Position numbers and translations under genes: made by a program | Assembly: GCA_028279555.1 (NCBI GenBank) | Contig: JANQNO010000010.1 | Coordinates: 62,001-126,000 of the forward strand | DNA length: 64,000 nt | Reading direction: 5' to 3' | From: Sphingorhabdus sp. | Lineage (GTDB): Bacteria; Pseudomonadota; Alphaproteobacteria; Sphingomonadales; Sphingomonadaceae | Notes under the pieces: model-generated | What the model saw: only the letters and a program-made list of their open reading frames with translations | The model's database searches: none | What the model was told of the DNA's origin: nothing | In this document: positions 1-9,103 of the stretch, one piece after another | Layout: each line of letters opens with the position of its first letter | Numbering within the stretch: the stretch's first letter is position 1

Positions 1-821
1 TCAAGCTGGCGATAGTGGGCCGGCCGAATGCAGGTAAGTCGACACTCATCAACCGCCTGCTCGGGGAAAACCGGCTGATCACCGGGCCGGAAGCGGGCAT
101 CACCCGCGACAGTATCGAGATAGACTGGGTCTGGAGCGATCCCGGCAGCGGCGATGAAAGACCGGTCCGGCTCATCGACACCGCCGGTATGCGCAAGAAA
201 GCAAAGGTAAAGGACAAGCTGGAAAAATTGTCGGTTGCCGATGGCCGCCGTGCCATCGATTTCGCCGAGGTCGTGGTGCTGCTGCTTGATGCCAGCAAGG
301 GCCTCGAACTGCAGGATCTGAAAATTGCCGATGCGGTATTGCAGGAGGGCAGGGCACTGGTAATCGCCATCAACAAATGGGATATAGCAGAAGATGCCAG
401 CAGGCTCTTCAACGGCATACGTGCGGCTTTGGATGAAGGGCTGTCGCAGCTGAAAGGCGTGCCGCTGATTGCCGTGTCGGCTGCGACGGGCAAGGGCACC
501 GATCAGATGCTCAAAGCCGCCTTCCACGCGCGTGAAGCCTGGTCGCGCAGGGTTCCAACCGCACTCCTCAACCGCTGGTTCGAGGCCGCTATTTCGGCCA
601 ATCCACCGCCGGCACCGGGCGGGAGACGTATCAAGCTGCGCTATATCACGCAGGCAAATAGCCGCCCGCCCGCCTTCGTCGTGTTTGGTACGCGCGTAGA
701 TCAACTGCCGGCAAGCTATCATCGCTATCTGCTCAACGGGATCAGGCGCGATCTCGATTTTGGTGCCGTTCCGGTGCGTATCAATCTTCGCGCACGCGCC
801 AATCCCTTTGCTGCGGACTGA
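1..821 (+). CDS. der: GTPase Der (EngA), 3' part
   Basis: This is the C-terminal part of the ribosome-assembly GTPase Der; the reading frame is open to the first base, so the first G domain lies outside the window. The visible part starts in the second G domain with a P-loop (GRPNAGKST), then the G2 threonine region (GITRDSI), DTAG (G3) and NKWD (G4). The C-terminal KH-like domain follows (IKLRYITQ, PPAFVVFGTR, with a basic end). Der contains two tandem GTPase domains and helps mature the 50S subunit. Identification is firm; only the 5' end is missing. Confidence 0.96.
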   Translation, partial: KLAIVGRPNAGKSTLINRLLGENRLITGPEAGITRDSIEIDWVWSDPGSGDERPVRLIDTAGMRKKAKVKDKLEKLSVADGRRAIDFAEVVVLLLDASKGLELQDLKIADAVLQEGRALVIAINKWDIAEDASRLFNGIRAALDEGLSQLKGVPLIAVSAATGKGTDQMLKAAFHAREAWSRRVPTALLNRWFEAAISANPPPAPGGRRIKLRYITQANSRPPAFVVFGTRVDQLPASYHRYLLNGIRRDLDFGAVPVRINLRARANPFAAD

Positions 822-949
822 CCCGGCAATTTACCTGTTTTCACGTTAAGTCAGGCGAACTGTAAAATCGTATACCCGCGGTTAACCAGTTGCGGTTAGG
901 ATTGCGCCTTGGTTGTGGATAGTGGCCATATTCGCACAGGAGTTGAAGC

Positions 950-1399
950 ATGATGCATGAAGGCGAGATCAACGCAGGCAGCGATGATCTGATCAATTGG
1001 AAAGCCTTTGCCGAGGCGCGCAACGCGCTGGGCGAGCATTTTGTGCGCCTGCTCGGCTATTTCCGGGAAGACGGCATCAAATCGGTCGCAGCTATCGAGC
1101 AGGCCATGCTGGAAAAAGATTCAGGCGCGCTCGTTATCCCCGCCCATACGCTGAAAGGGGAATCGGCTCAGTTCGGCGCAGACCGCCTTGCCTTGCTGGC
1201 CGAGGAAATCGAGGTGGCCGCGCGGCAATTTGTCGAATTGCGCCAGGATCCGTCCGAGCTTGTCGAGCAGGTTGCAAGGCTGCGCCCGCTTTTTGAAGAA
1301 AGCCTGTCGGCGCTCGAAGCCGAATCGAGCCCGCTTGTACAGCGCAAACCGCTGGGCTTCGGTCAACGGCCGGGCGGTTTTGGGACGCGGCCGGGCTGA
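950..1399 (+). CDS. Hpt-domain phosphotransfer protein
   Basis: A 149-residue stand-alone histidine phosphotransfer protein. The motif AHTLKGESAQFGA carries the phospho-accepting His at about residue 66, followed by the Lys-Gly typical of Hpt four-helix bundles. The final 25 residues are Gly/Arg/Pro rich (GFGQRPGGFGTRPG) and probably disordered. No kinase or response regulator is adjacent, so its partners are unknown. In this order such orphan Hpt proteins relay phosphate between hybrid kinases and response regulators; that role here is inferred. Confidence 0.85.
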   Translation: MMHEGEINAGSDDLINWKAFAEARNALGEHFVRLLGYFREDGIKSVAAIEQAMLEKDSGALVIPAHTLKGESAQFGADRLALLAEEIEVAARQFVELRQDPSELVEQVARLRPLFEESLSALEAESSPLVQRKPLGFGQRPGGFGTRPG

Positions 1400-1420
1400 G
1401 CCTATTCTAATTTGTTGTTT

Positions 1421-2668
1421 TTATGTCCGCCTGAATGGCTGAAGCTGCCTGCGCGCGAGGCTGCGCCAGATCCATTCGAGCGGGCCGTAGCGGAAGCGGA
1501 GCAGCCAGGGTAGCGACCAGAGCAGCATGATCGCCCACATGCCGAATACGAAGAATAACAGCTCCCACCGCCCGACCTTGCCGAAAAGACCAAAGCCATA
1601 ACCATAAAAGATCGTTGTCATGACGATGCTGGTGCCCAGATAGTTGGTGAAGGCGGCCCGGCCCGCAGCGGCAACGCGCGCGATGAAACGGCTTTTTGCA
1701 AACTTTGCGATGAGCAGCAGCAAGGCAGCAGCATAACCGATTGTCATCAGGAGGCGCGCGGGCATGGTCCAGGCGATATTCGCATTCATGACCGTTATGA
1801 TGTCGAAGCCGCTTTGATATACGGCAAACGTAATGGCCGCCATCAGTAACGCCCCAACCGCAGTCATGCCGAACGCAAAACGGACATAGCGTTCCTGTTC
1901 CCATTCTCCGGTCATAAATCCGCTTTTCATCAGCGCCATGCCTATCATCATCACCGGTACGGTTTCGATAATGATCATGAAGGTGTTGACGAAGGGAAAA
2001 TACCAGTCCTCCGTCAGCTTGTGCCGGACAATCTCCCAATAGCTGCCCGAGTATAGCCGAACCTCGGCTGCAACCGTCTGTGGGTCGACGCCCAGGTCGG
2101 CAATCATGGTATTATATTCGGCGATTGCCTCGGCGCTTGCATTCGGGGCCTTGGCCGCCATTTCGGCAAAATACATGCCGCCCATGCCCAAACCAACAAG
2201 CAAAAAAGCCGCGAAATAGGCGATTAGCGCCCATTTGACGAGCCGCTGGGCCTGCCAGCCGCGAAACAGGAAAACTATCGAACCAGCGACGGCATAGAGA
2301 AACAGAATGTCGCCCCACCAGATGAAAAAGAAATGGCAAAGGCCAAAAATGGCGAGCCAGAACATTCTGCTGTAATGCACGCGTTCCGGGCGTTCACCTT
2401 TTCCGGCTGCACTTTCCGCCACCAAAAGCATGCTGGCCCCGAACAGCAGCGTGAACAACCCGCGCATTTTTCCATCGACAAGGATGAAAGAAAGCGCCCA
2501 TGCCCACAGATCGGTCGGCTCAGTCCCGCCATATACCTTTGGCGTGATATAAGCCATTTCGGGCATGGCAAAGGCCATAATATTCATGAGAAGGATCGCC
2601 ATCACCGCAAAGCCGCGCAATGCGTCGAGCGTTATGTAGCGGGCGTTAACCGGTCCCGTGGTCGCCAA
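1421..2668 (-). CDS. DUF418-family membrane protein
   Basis: A predicted inner-membrane protein of about 415 residues with many hydrophobic segments. It resembles the DUF418 (YeiB-like) family: LDALRGFAVMAILLMNI at the N-terminus, GKMRGLFTLLFGAS in the middle, and a C-terminal block ending in GPLEWIWRSL. I chose a TTG start at 2668 because AGGAGG sits six bases upstream and because the longer frame would run into the end of the neighbouring nitroreductase gene. It probably shares a transcript with that gene, 31 bases upstream. The biochemical role of the family is not established. Confidence 0.82.
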   Translation of the reverse strand: MATTGPVNARYITLDALRGFAVMAILLMNIMAFAMPEMAYITPKVYGGTEPTDLWAWALSFILVDGKMRGLFTLLFGASMLLVAESAAGKGERPERVHYSRMFWLAIFGLCHFFFIWWGDILFLYAVAGSIVFLFRGWQAQRLVKWALIAYFAAFLLVGLGMGGMYFAEMAAKAPNASAEAIAEYNTMIADLGVDPQTVAAEVRLYSGSYWEIVRHKLTEDWYFPFVNTFMIIIETVPVMMIGMALMKSGFMTGEWEQERYVRFAFGMTAVGALLMAAITFAVYQSGFDIITVMNANIAWTMPARLLMTIGYAAALLLLIAKFAKSRFIARVAAAGRAAFTNYLGTSIVMTTIFYGYGFGLFGKVGRWELLFFVFGMWAIMLLWSLPWLLRFRYGPLEWIWRSLARRQLQPFRRT

Positions 2669-2699
2669 ACCGTCCTCCTGTGGCTGTATTAGCCAGCTA

Positions 2700-3374
2700 C
2701 TACAGCCAGCTCGAAATCTGGTCCAGCGGTTTCTTGATCGTGGCGTGAACGGGAATCGTCGCATCGGCTGCGGGTTTCCCGGCAACCAGCACCATCATCG
2801 GTTTCTCATCCGGTGGCCGGTCGCATATCTCGTTCAGGAATTTCATCGGATTGGGCGTATGGGTGAGCGTCGCCAGTCCAGCCTCATGCAGTGCATGGAT
2901 CAGCATGCCCGTTGCGATGCCGACGCTTTCATTGACATAGTAATTCTGTTTCTTCTCGCCGGCATACATGCCGCCCTTGCGCTGCCCGAATATCACGATC
3001 AGCCAGGGCGCTGTTTCGAGATAGGGCTTGTGGTCATCGGTTCCCAGCGGTGCCAGTGCATCGATCCATTCCTGCGACGCCTTGCCGGCATAGAAGGCCT
3101 TTTCTTCCGCCTCCGCCGCCGCGCGGATGGCGCGTTTCTTGTCCAGCGAGGAAACGACAGCGAAATGCCAGGGCTGGTGGTTGGCACCGTTGGGCGCGGT
3201 TCCAGCGGCAAGCAGCGCATATTCGATCACCTCGCGCGGCACCGGCGCATCGCTGAAATAGCGGCAGGTCCTGCGGGTTTTGAGCGCTTCATAGGCGGCT
3301 TTTGCTCTGACAATCCGCTCATCATCCGAATAGTCGGGAAGCGCAGTATAAGGGATGGTTTCATGATCTTTCAT
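2700..3374 (-). CDS. Nitroreductase-fold FMN protein, iodotyrosine deiodinase-like
   Basis: A 224-residue flavoprotein of the nitroreductase superfamily. The pattern [20 protein letters not shown], then [16 protein letters not shown], an acidic lid helix ([10 protein letters not shown]), [14 protein letters not shown] and a C-terminal KKPLDQI follows the order of motifs in the iodotyrosine deiodinase (IYD) branch more closely than NfsB-type enzymes. IYD proteins reductively remove halogen from halotyrosines using FMN. Bacterial members with this lid are known, but the true substrate here is unproven. It lies directly upstream of the DUF418 gene. Confidence 0.85.
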   Translation of the reverse strand: MKDHETIPYTALPDYSDDERIVRAKAAYEALKTRRTCRYFSDAPVPREVIEYALLAAGTAPNGANHQPWHFAVVSSLDKKRAIRAAAEAEEKAFYAGKASQEWIDALAPLGTDDHKPYLETAPWLIVIFGQRKGGMYAGEKKQNYYVNESVGIATGMLIHALHEAGLATLTHTPNPMKFLNEICDRPPDEKPMMVLVAGKPAADATIPVHATIKKPLDQISSWL

Positions 3375-3499
3375 CGCGCCTGTTTAGGCGGCAAGACCGG
3401 GCGCGGGAAGAGGCAAAATCGCAAGCCTTATTAACACTATTGTAAGCAGAGGTCATCTATGATAGGCCGCGCATGGTTAGACAACATGGAGTCCTCGCC

Positions 3500-4300
3500 G
3501 TGACAGAGCCCGCGACCAGCCAAATTCCGCTCGTGCATCCCGATCGCCCCAAACATCGCAAGCGCCCTTTGAAAGCGCTGCACCATTTCCGCAAGCTGAT
3601 CGCGGACAAGGAAGATACCGAACAGGTTTTTCACATTATCAAGGCGCTGACCGGCAAGGACTTTGCCGAGCGCGCCGAATCCTTCTGGGCGAGCAAGCGC
3701 GGGCAGGCCGTGCTGACCGACAAACACAGCCTGGTCGAAAGGCTCGACGATCACGCGGCCTTGCGCAAGCTGCCGATGGGCAGCGTCGCGCATGCCTATT
3801 GCGATTTTATGGAACGCGAAGGGCTGACCGCGCAAGGTCTGGTCGACGAATATGAAAGCTTTGCCGACAAGGGTGGGCGCTATGACGACATGATGGAACG
3901 CTATGGCAATCGCCTGCGCGATACGCATGACCTGTTCCACGTGCTCACCGGCTATGGCCGTGACGCCCTGGGTGAACAATGCGTGCTGGCATTCACCTAT
4001 TCGCAGAATCCCAATCTCGGCACGCTATTCATCGCCTATGCCGGCGGGCGTGAAGTGAAAAAGGGGTTGCCATCGGCGGTTCCGATCTACAGCGCGATCC
4101 GCGAAGGGCAGCGTCATGGCAAGGCCGCCAGGATGATTGCGCATCAGGATATCATGGCGCTGCTCGCCTTGCCGCTCGAAGAAGCGCGCAGGCAGCTCAA
4201 TATCAAGCCGCCAGTGACCTACCGCAAATGCCACGAGATGATGAAGGCCGGCGGAGTCGATCCCTATGACCTGCTCGGGCAGAATGCGGCTGCGGCCTAG
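3500..4300 (+). CDS. COQ4-family ubiquinone biosynthesis protein
   Basis: A homologue of COQ4, which in ubiquinone biosynthesis is linked to C1 decarboxylation/hydroxylation of the quinone head group and to scaffolding of the Coq complex. The hallmark metal-site segment is visible as RDTHDLFHVLTGYGRDALGE (HDxxH followed by a Glu). The protein is 266 residues from the GTG at 3500, which has GGAG nine bases upstream. An ATG at 3473 is in frame but lacks a ribosome-binding site. The gene stands alone, divergent from the nitroreductase operon and followed by a hairpin-repeat pair. Confidence 0.85.
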   Translation: MTEPATSQIPLVHPDRPKHRKRPLKALHHFRKLIADKEDTEQVFHIIKALTGKDFAERAESFWASKRGQAVLTDKHSLVERLDDHAALRKLPMGSVAHAYCDFMEREGLTAQGLVDEYESFADKGGRYDDMMERYGNRLRDTHDLFHVLTGYGRDALGEQCVLAFTYSQNPNLGTLFIAYAGGREVKKGLPSAVPIYSAIREGQRHGKAARMIAHQDIMALLALPLEEARRQLNIKPPVTYRKCHEMMKAGGVDPYDLLGQNAAAA

Positions 4301-4317
4301 TCCGTCTCTGTTTTGAT

Positions 4318-4396
4318 GGTGATCTCCAGCGAAAGCTGGAGTCCAGTCTTATTATCGACTGTAGTTGCTGGACCCCAGCCTGCGCTGGGGATCACC
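4318..4396. repeat. Inverted pair of hairpin repeats (REPIN-like), pair 1
   Basis: Two short palindromes face each other. The left one is CTCCAGC-GAAA-GCTGGAG followed by TCCAG (4324-4346). The right one, read on the other strand, is CCCCAGC-GCAG-GCTGGGG followed by TCCAG (4368-4390). Both have GGTGAT on the outside. They sit between convergent genes (COQ4 and DUF3052), so they may also terminate transcription. They belong to the family described for 57810-58172. Confidence 0.8.
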
Positions 4397-4406
4397 ACCC
4401 CGCAAC

Positions 4407-4814
4407 TTAACGCAATTCCTTGCGGATCACGAATTTGAGGCCCGACCAGGTTTCGTCGACTGCGCATTTCTTGGTATCGACAAAGCCGATGGCGAGGCCC
4501 GCCCTGCGCACATCATGCTCGTCGATCTCGCTGGGGATTTTGGCGGCCTTTTTGGGCCAGCTCACCCAAACCTGCCCCGCCGGATCGATGAGATCGCGCA
4601 GCGCGGCAAGCCGGTCCTCCAACACCGCGCGCTCTGCTGTGAAAATATGCGCGGCGTTAATGCCTTTCGAAGGGTTGTCTTCTTCGATCAATGTCAGGCC
4701 AGACTCGTCGATCTCCGCGCAGACGCTATCCGGCATCGCATCGAACCATACGCGCATCCCGTCTTTCAGGGTGAGCTTCTTCGCCAGCGGCGTTCCGGAA
4801 TATCCTGCGGGCAA
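4407..4814 (-). CDS. DUF3052-family protein
   Basis: A 135-residue soluble protein resembling the DUF3052 family: the N-terminus GYSGTPLAKKL is characteristic, and VWVSWPKKAAKIPSEIDEHDVR follows in the second half. The function of the family is unknown. The start is a TTG at 4814, preceded at good spacing by AAGGGAGGA. The gene lies between two sets of hairpin repeats and downstream of purL on the same strand, with about 210 bases of repeat-filled DNA between. Confidence 0.75.
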   Translation of the reverse strand: MPAGYSGTPLAKKLTLKDGMRVWFDAMPDSVCAEIDESGLTLIEEDNPSKGINAAHIFTAERAVLEDRLAALRDLIDPAGQVWVSWPKKAAKIPSEIDEHDVRRAGLAIGFVDTKKCAVDETWSGLKFVIRKELR

Positions 4815-4830
4815 ACCAATCCTCCCTTTG

Positions 4831-4911
4831 TGATCCCCGGACTTGATCCGGGGTCCAGTGAGATAGCACTCACCAGCAACACTCTGGACTCCTGCCTTCG
4901 CAGGAGATCAC
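4831..4911. repeat. Inverted pair of hairpin repeats, pair 2
   Basis: Left hairpin: CCCCGGA-CTTGA-TCCGGGG then TCCAG (4835-4858). Right hairpin, inverted: CTGGA then CTCCTGC-CTTC-GCAGGAG and ATCAC (4884-4911). The inner sides carry GTCCAG and the outer sides TGATC, as in the other pairs. The 25-base spacer carries no gene. Confidence 0.82.
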
Positions 4912-4940
4912 GGTTGCTATCCCTCCACCCAACCACGTTC

Positions 4941-5014
4941 GTCATTCCCGCGTAGGCTGGAATCCAGTTTTCACCGACCTCTCGACTGGACTCCCGACCA
5001 AGTCGGGAGTGACG
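4941..5014. repeat. Inverted pair of hairpin repeats, pair 3
   Basis: The left member (4941-4967) is a degenerate hairpin, ATTCCCGC-GTAG-GCTGGAAT, with one mismatched stem position. The right member is CTCCCGAC-CAA-GTCGGGAG (4991-5009) followed by TGACG. Here the outer flank is GTCA rather than TGATC, so this pair is a sub-type of the family. It lies directly beyond the stop codon of purL and could shape the 3' end of its mRNA. Confidence 0.75.
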
Positions 5015-5026
5015 ATTGGATCAAAA

Positions 5027-7300
5027 TCACCCCTCCATCCAGTACCTGAAAAAGCTTTCATGCGCCGCGCGCAGATCGGCAAGGGCAATCTTGTCCAGAA
5101 GGAGGCTGTCCTTCACAGGGTCGGTGATCCAGATATGATCGCCTTTGACCGTGCCGATACGGTAGATTTCGATATCGGAATCGGACGACACTTCCAGGAT
5201 TGTCTCGGCATCGCCGCACACGACATAACGACCCTGATCTTCACCGAAAAGGGATGCCTCATAATGTCCTTTTCGCTGATCGAGCGCTAGCAGCTGACAT
5301 CCCAGATTTCCGGCGAGCGCCATTTCCGACAATGCGACCAAAAGCCCGCCATCGGCAACATCGTGAACTGCCGTTGCAATTTTCCTGTTAACGAGCTGCA
5401 GGACGAACTCCCCGGCCTCCCGTTCCTTTGCTAAATCGACCGGGGGTGGAGCGCCTTCCTCGCGCCCAAATTTCTCGCGCAACCACAATGACTGCCCGAT
5501 GTTCCACCGCCCCTTGCCGGGTTTCTCTCCAACGAGAAAAATCGCATCCCCTTCATTTTTAAACCCAATCGTCGCCATCTTGCTGACATCATCGATCACG
5601 CCGACGCCGCCGATAGCCGGGGTGGGTAGGATCGCGCTGCCACCACCGGTGGCCTTGCTTTCGTTATAAAGGCTGACATTGCCGCTCACGATGGGAAAAT
5701 CGAGCGCGCGGCAGGCATCGCCCATCCCTTCGAGGCAGCCGGTGAATTGCGCCATGATTTCCGGACGCTCCGGATTGGCAAAGTTCAGGCAATTGGTCAC
5801 CGCGAGCGGCCGCGCACCGACCGCGCATAAATTCCGGTAGGCTTCTGCTATGGCCTGTTTGCCGCCCTCATAAGGATCGGCATAGCAATAGCGCGGGGTG
5901 CAATCGGTGGTGATGGCGAGGCCCTTGTTCGAGCCATGCACCCGCACGACAGCGGCATCACCGCCCGATTTTTGCAGCGTATCCGCGCCGACCTGACTGT
6001 CATACTGCTCCCAGATCCAGCGGCGCGAAGCGAGATCTGATGACGCCATCAGTTTGAGCAGGTCCGCGCCGATATCGCTGCTTTCGGGGATGCTGTCCGG
6101 GTCAAGCGGCTTGACCTTCGCCCAGGCCTTGTATTCTTCCCTGCTCATCGCCGGCCGGTCATATTTGGGCGCATCGTCCGCAAGCGGACCGAGAGGGATA
6201 TCGCAGACCACCTCGCCCTGCCATTCGAGCACCATCCGCTGCGTATCCGTGACCTCGCCAATCACCGCGAAATCGAGTTCCCATTTCTCGAAGATCGCCC
6301 GCGCCATCGCCTCTTTGCCGGGCTTCAGGACCATCAGCATGCGTTCCTGACTTTCCGACAGCATCATCTCGTAAGGAGTCATGCCTTCCTCGCGCTGCGG
6401 CACCGCATCCATATTGAGGCGGATGCCGGTCTTGCCATTGGTCGCCATTTCGACGCTGGAACTGGTCAGCCCGGCTGCGCCCATATCCTGGATCGCGACG
6501 ATCGCATCGGTCGCCATCAGTTCGAGGCAAGCCTCGATCAGCAGCTTTTCGGTGAAGGGATCACCGACCTGCACGGTGGGGCGTTTTTCCTCTGCATCCT
6601 CGGCGAAATCCGCGCTCGCCATGGTTGCGCCATGGATGCCGTCGCGGCCTGTCTTGGAACCCACATAGACAATCGGATTGCCCACACCGGTGGCGGCGGA
6701 ATAGAAAATCTTGTCGGCATCGGCCACGCCCACTGTCATCGCATTGACGAGGATATTGCCGTCATAGCTGGCATGAAAATTGGTCTCTCCGCCTACCGTC
6801 GGCACGCCGACGCAATTGCCATAGCCGCCGATACCGGCGACGACGCCCTGCACCAGATGCTTCATCTTGGGATGCCCCGGATCGCCGAAACGCAGCGCAT
6901 TCATATTCGCCACCGGCCGCGCGCCCATCGTGAAGACATCGCGCAAGATTCCGCCCACGCCCGTCGCTGCGCCCTGATAGGGCTCGATATAGCTGGGGTG
7001 GTTGTGCGACTCCATCTTGAAGACAGCCGCCTGCCCGTCACCGATATCGATGACGCCGGCATTTTCGCCCGGCCCCTGAATGACCCAGGGTGCCTCGGTG
7101 GGGAGCTTGGCCAGATGAATGCGCGAGCTCTTATAGCTGCAATGCTCCGACCACATGACCGAAAAAATGCCCAGCTCCACCAGATTGGGCTCGCGCCCCA
7201 ACCGGTCGAGAATGATCGCATATTCATCCTCTGACAGGCCATGTTCGGCGACAATTTGCGGCGTGATTTCAGGTTCGGCAAGCGTAGCGGCATCATTCAT
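5027..7300 (-). CDS. purL: Phosphoribosylformylglycinamidine synthase subunit PurL
   Basis: The small-type PurL (757 residues) that, with PurQ and PurS, converts FGAR to FGAM using ATP and glutamine-derived ammonia in purine synthesis. Recognisable features are the N-terminal [13 protein letters not shown] segment, [37 protein letters not shown], the [16 protein letters not shown] segment, and a second AIRS-like half with [12 protein letters not shown] and [10 protein letters not shown]. The length fits the purS/purQ-dependent form. purQ and purS are not in the window. The gene ends near a hairpin-repeat pair. Confidence 0.97.
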   Translation of the reverse strand: MNDAATLAEPEITPQIVAEHGLSEDEYAIILDRLGREPNLVELGIFSVMWSEHCSYKSSRIHLAKLPTEAPWVIQGPGENAGVIDIGDGQAAVFKMESHNHPSYIEPYQGAATGVGGILRDVFTMGARPVANMNALRFGDPGHPKMKHLVQGVVAGIGGYGNCVGVPTVGGETNFHASYDGNILVNAMTVGVADADKIFYSAATGVGNPIVYVGSKTGRDGIHGATMASADFAEDAEEKRPTVQVGDPFTEKLLIEACLELMATDAIVAIQDMGAAGLTSSSVEMATNGKTGIRLNMDAVPQREEGMTPYEMMLSESQERMLMVLKPGKEAMARAIFEKWELDFAVIGEVTDTQRMVLEWQGEVVCDIPLGPLADDAPKYDRPAMSREEYKAWAKVKPLDPDSIPESSDIGADLLKLMASSDLASRRWIWEQYDSQVGADTLQKSGGDAAVVRVHGSNKGLAITTDCTPRYCYADPYEGGKQAIAEAYRNLCAVGARPLAVTNCLNFANPERPEIMAQFTGCLEGMGDACRALDFPIVSGNVSLYNESKATGGGSAILPTPAIGGVGVIDDVSKMATIGFKNEGDAIFLVGEKPGKGRWNIGQSLWLREKFGREEGAPPPVDLAKEREAGEFVLQLVNRKIATAVHDVADGGLLVALSEMALAGNLGCQLLALDQRKGHYEASLFGEDQGRYVVCGDAETILEVSSDSDIEIYRIGTVKGDHIWITDPVKDSLLLDKIALADLRAAHESFFRYWMEG

Positions 7301-7375
7301 GCCTCGCCCTTAATCGCTCGCCAGCGCAAAGGCCAGCGGCAAGCGCGGAAGGTGACATTTTTCATCGCCAGCCCG

Positions 7376-7404
7376 TTGACAGTGAGAGCAGCAGGGCTAC
7401 CTAA
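7376..7404 (+). promoter_or_regulatory. Putative sigma-70-type promoter for the sodium channel gene
   Basis: TTGACA at 7376-7381 and ACCTAA at 7399-7404 are separated by 17 bases, about 27 bases before the channel start codon. The -35 is a perfect match to consensus, the -10 is poor. It lies between the divergent purL and channel genes. Confidence 0.35.
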
Positions 7405-7430
7405 CATGAAATTGCTTCAAGGGGTTCGCC

Positions 7431-8201
7431 ATGCGTGAGAAAATCCGGGCCTTCGTCGAAGCGCCTTCTTTCGAAAGATTCATCATCGCCGTGATCGTCG
7501 TCAATGCGATCATCCTCGGCTTCGAGACCAGTGCGGATATAATGGCCGATTACGGGCCGCTGCTGGTTGCGCTCGACCGGGCAGCGATCGTCATTTTCGT
7601 GATTGAGATTCTTCTGAAGCTATTCGCTTACCGATGGCGCTTTTTCCTCAATGGATGGAATGTCTTCGATCTGACCATTGTCGGCATTGCTCTCGTCCCC
7701 GCCAGCCAGGGCTTCAGCGTCCTTCGCGCGCTGCGCATCCTGCGCGCCCTGCGGCTGGTGTCGGTGGTACCGTCAATGCGCAAGGTGGTTCAGGGGCTGC
7801 TCGCCAGCATCCCCTCGATGGGATCGGTACTCGTACTCTTGACACTGATTTTCTACATCTTCGCGGTCATGGCCACCAAGCTGTTCGGCGGGGCCTTCCC
7901 TGAGTGGTTCGGCTCCGTTGGCGCATCGCTCTACTCGCTGTTCCAGATCATGACGCTGGAAAGCTGGTCGATGGGGATCGTGCGCCCGGTGATGGAGGAA
8001 TTCCCCTATGCTTGGGCCTTCTTCGTGCCCTTCATCATGTGCACCAGCTTTGTCGTGCTCAACCTGTTTATCGCGATTATTGTCACCGCGATGCATGAGG
8101 CCGACCAGGAAGAGGCAGGCAGCGAACGCGAAGAAATCCTGTCCGAACTCCGCGCGCTGCGAGAGGAAGTTTCAGCCTTGCGGAGCGACCCTTCGCGCTG
8201 A
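7431..8201 (+). CDS. Voltage-gated sodium channel (NavAb/NavMs type)
   Basis: A single-domain, six-helix ion channel of 256 residues that should assemble as a homotetramer in the inner membrane. S1-S3 lie in residues 15-90. S4 (VLRALRILRALRLV, about 97-110) carries arginines at every third position. The pore has the selectivity filter TLESWSM at about 175-181, the same filter as the well-studied bacterial sodium channels. The C-terminal tail (EEAGSEREEILSELRAL) looks like the tetramerising coiled coil. It is a single-gene unit divergent from purL and ends at a hairpin shared with the convergent lipoprotein gene. Confidence 0.92.
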   Translation: MREKIRAFVEAPSFERFIIAVIVVNAIILGFETSADIMADYGPLLVALDRAAIVIFVIEILLKLFAYRWRFFLNGWNVFDLTIVGIALVPASQGFSVLRALRILRALRLVSVVPSMRKVVQGLLASIPSMGSVLVLLTLIFYIFAVMATKLFGGAFPEWFGSVGASLYSLFQIMTLESWSMGIVRPVMEEFPYAWAFFVPFIMCTSFVVLNLFIAIIVTAMHEADQEEAGSEREEILSELRALREEVSALRSDPSR

Positions 8202-8251
8202 CTCTGCCTTCGGGCCGGGCAGCTTCTGGCGCGGGCCTTTCATTGCATGAA

Positions 8252-8276
8252 AAGGGGGCCGGAAATCCGCCCCCTT
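8252..8276. terminator. Bidirectional hairpin terminator
   Basis: AAGGGGGC (8252-8259) pairs with GCCCCCTT (8269-8276), with a short loop between. It lies between two convergent genes (sodium channel and lipoprotein). The A- and T-rich edges would serve transcripts in both directions. Confidence 0.65.
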
Positions 8277-8295
8277 CTGTTCAATATCTAGTGCG

Positions 8296-8718
8296 TTATT
8301 TCTTGCAGCTTTGCGCGCCTTTCCCTGCGAGCCGCACATTGATCTGGTCGCCGCTGCCGGTCAGCATGGTCTCGCCATCTTCCGATTTCATCGGACCGGT
8401 GGGCTTTGCAACTTCTTCGGTGCCTTCAGCCGGGGCTTCGGCTGCTTCCGGTTTCACGCGAATGGCTTCTGCGGTTTCTTCGCCGACGCGGATCGATGCG
8501 CTTTCATTCTCGCCGAAAAATTCGACATAGAGAATGGTGTTGTCAGCACAGCGATAGGTTCCCTTCGACGTAATCGACGGCGGCATTTCAACCGGTTCAG
8601 CGGGCGCTTCGGCAGTGTCGGCACCGGCAGCATCACTTTCGGCAGGGGTTTCGGTATTGTTGCATGCCGCAAGCGCAAGCATGGCAACGGGGGTGATCAT
8701 CAGGAGAGATTTTTTCAT
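8296..8718 (-). CDS. Putative lipoprotein, possibly MliC-like
   Basis: A 140-residue predicted lipoprotein: a basic N-terminus, hydrophobic stretch and lipobox LAAC (Cys19). An Ala/Glu/Pro-rich linker follows. The remainder has a pattern (GTYRCADNTILYVEFF, then a final AQSCKK) that recalls MliC/PliC-type lysozyme inhibitor domains: YxC near the start, a Cys near the end, beta-strand alternation. An internal Ala/Glu/Pro-rich insertion makes that comparison uncertain. It stands alone, convergent with the channel gene. Confidence 0.6.
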   Translation of the reverse strand: MKKSLLMITPVAMLALAACNNTETPAESDAAGADTAEAPAEPVEMPPSITSKGTYRCADNTILYVEFFGENESASIRVGEETAEAIRVKPEAAEAPAEGTEEVAKPTGPMKSEDGETMLTGSGDQINVRLAGKGAQSCKK

Positions 8719-8831
8719 AGCGGCGGCGGCTTAGCGGGCAGAAAAGTCAATGTGAAGTGAAAATCTGTCAAACGGCATCGAACATCCGAAATGCTTGACC
8801 GCACCCGCCGCCCGCGCCAAAGAATAGCGCT

Positions 8832-9080
8832 ATGGGAAGCGAAGCAGGCAAGACGGGCGAACCGACGTTCGAAGAAGCGCTTGGAGCACTGGAAGCGATT
8901 GTCCAGACGCTGGAAGGAGGCGAAGCGCCCCTGGACGAATCGATTGCACTATATGAGCGCGGCAACAAGCTGCGCGCGCTCTGCCAGAAACGGCTCGATG
9001 CAGCCAAGGCACGCATCGAAGCCATTACGCTGGGCGAAGATGGCGCACCGCAAGGCACGCAGCCATTCGACACGGAATAG
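8832..9080 (+). CDS. xseB: Exodeoxyribonuclease VII small subunit
   Basis: The 82-residue small subunit of exonuclease VII, which coats the XseA helical arm and is needed for single-strand DNA degradation. The family pattern is clear: FEEALGALEAIVQTLEGGEAPLDESIALYERG and then CQKRLDAAKARIE. It is followed 23 bases later by ispA, the xseB-ispA order common in proteobacteria. The catalytic subunit XseA is not in the window. Confidence 0.95.
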   Translation: MGSEAGKTGEPTFEEALGALEAIVQTLEGGEAPLDESIALYERGNKLRALCQKRLDAAKARIEAITLGEDGAPQGTQPFDTE

Positions 9081-9103
9081 GCCGGGCCCGGCGGAATGAA
9101 TGC

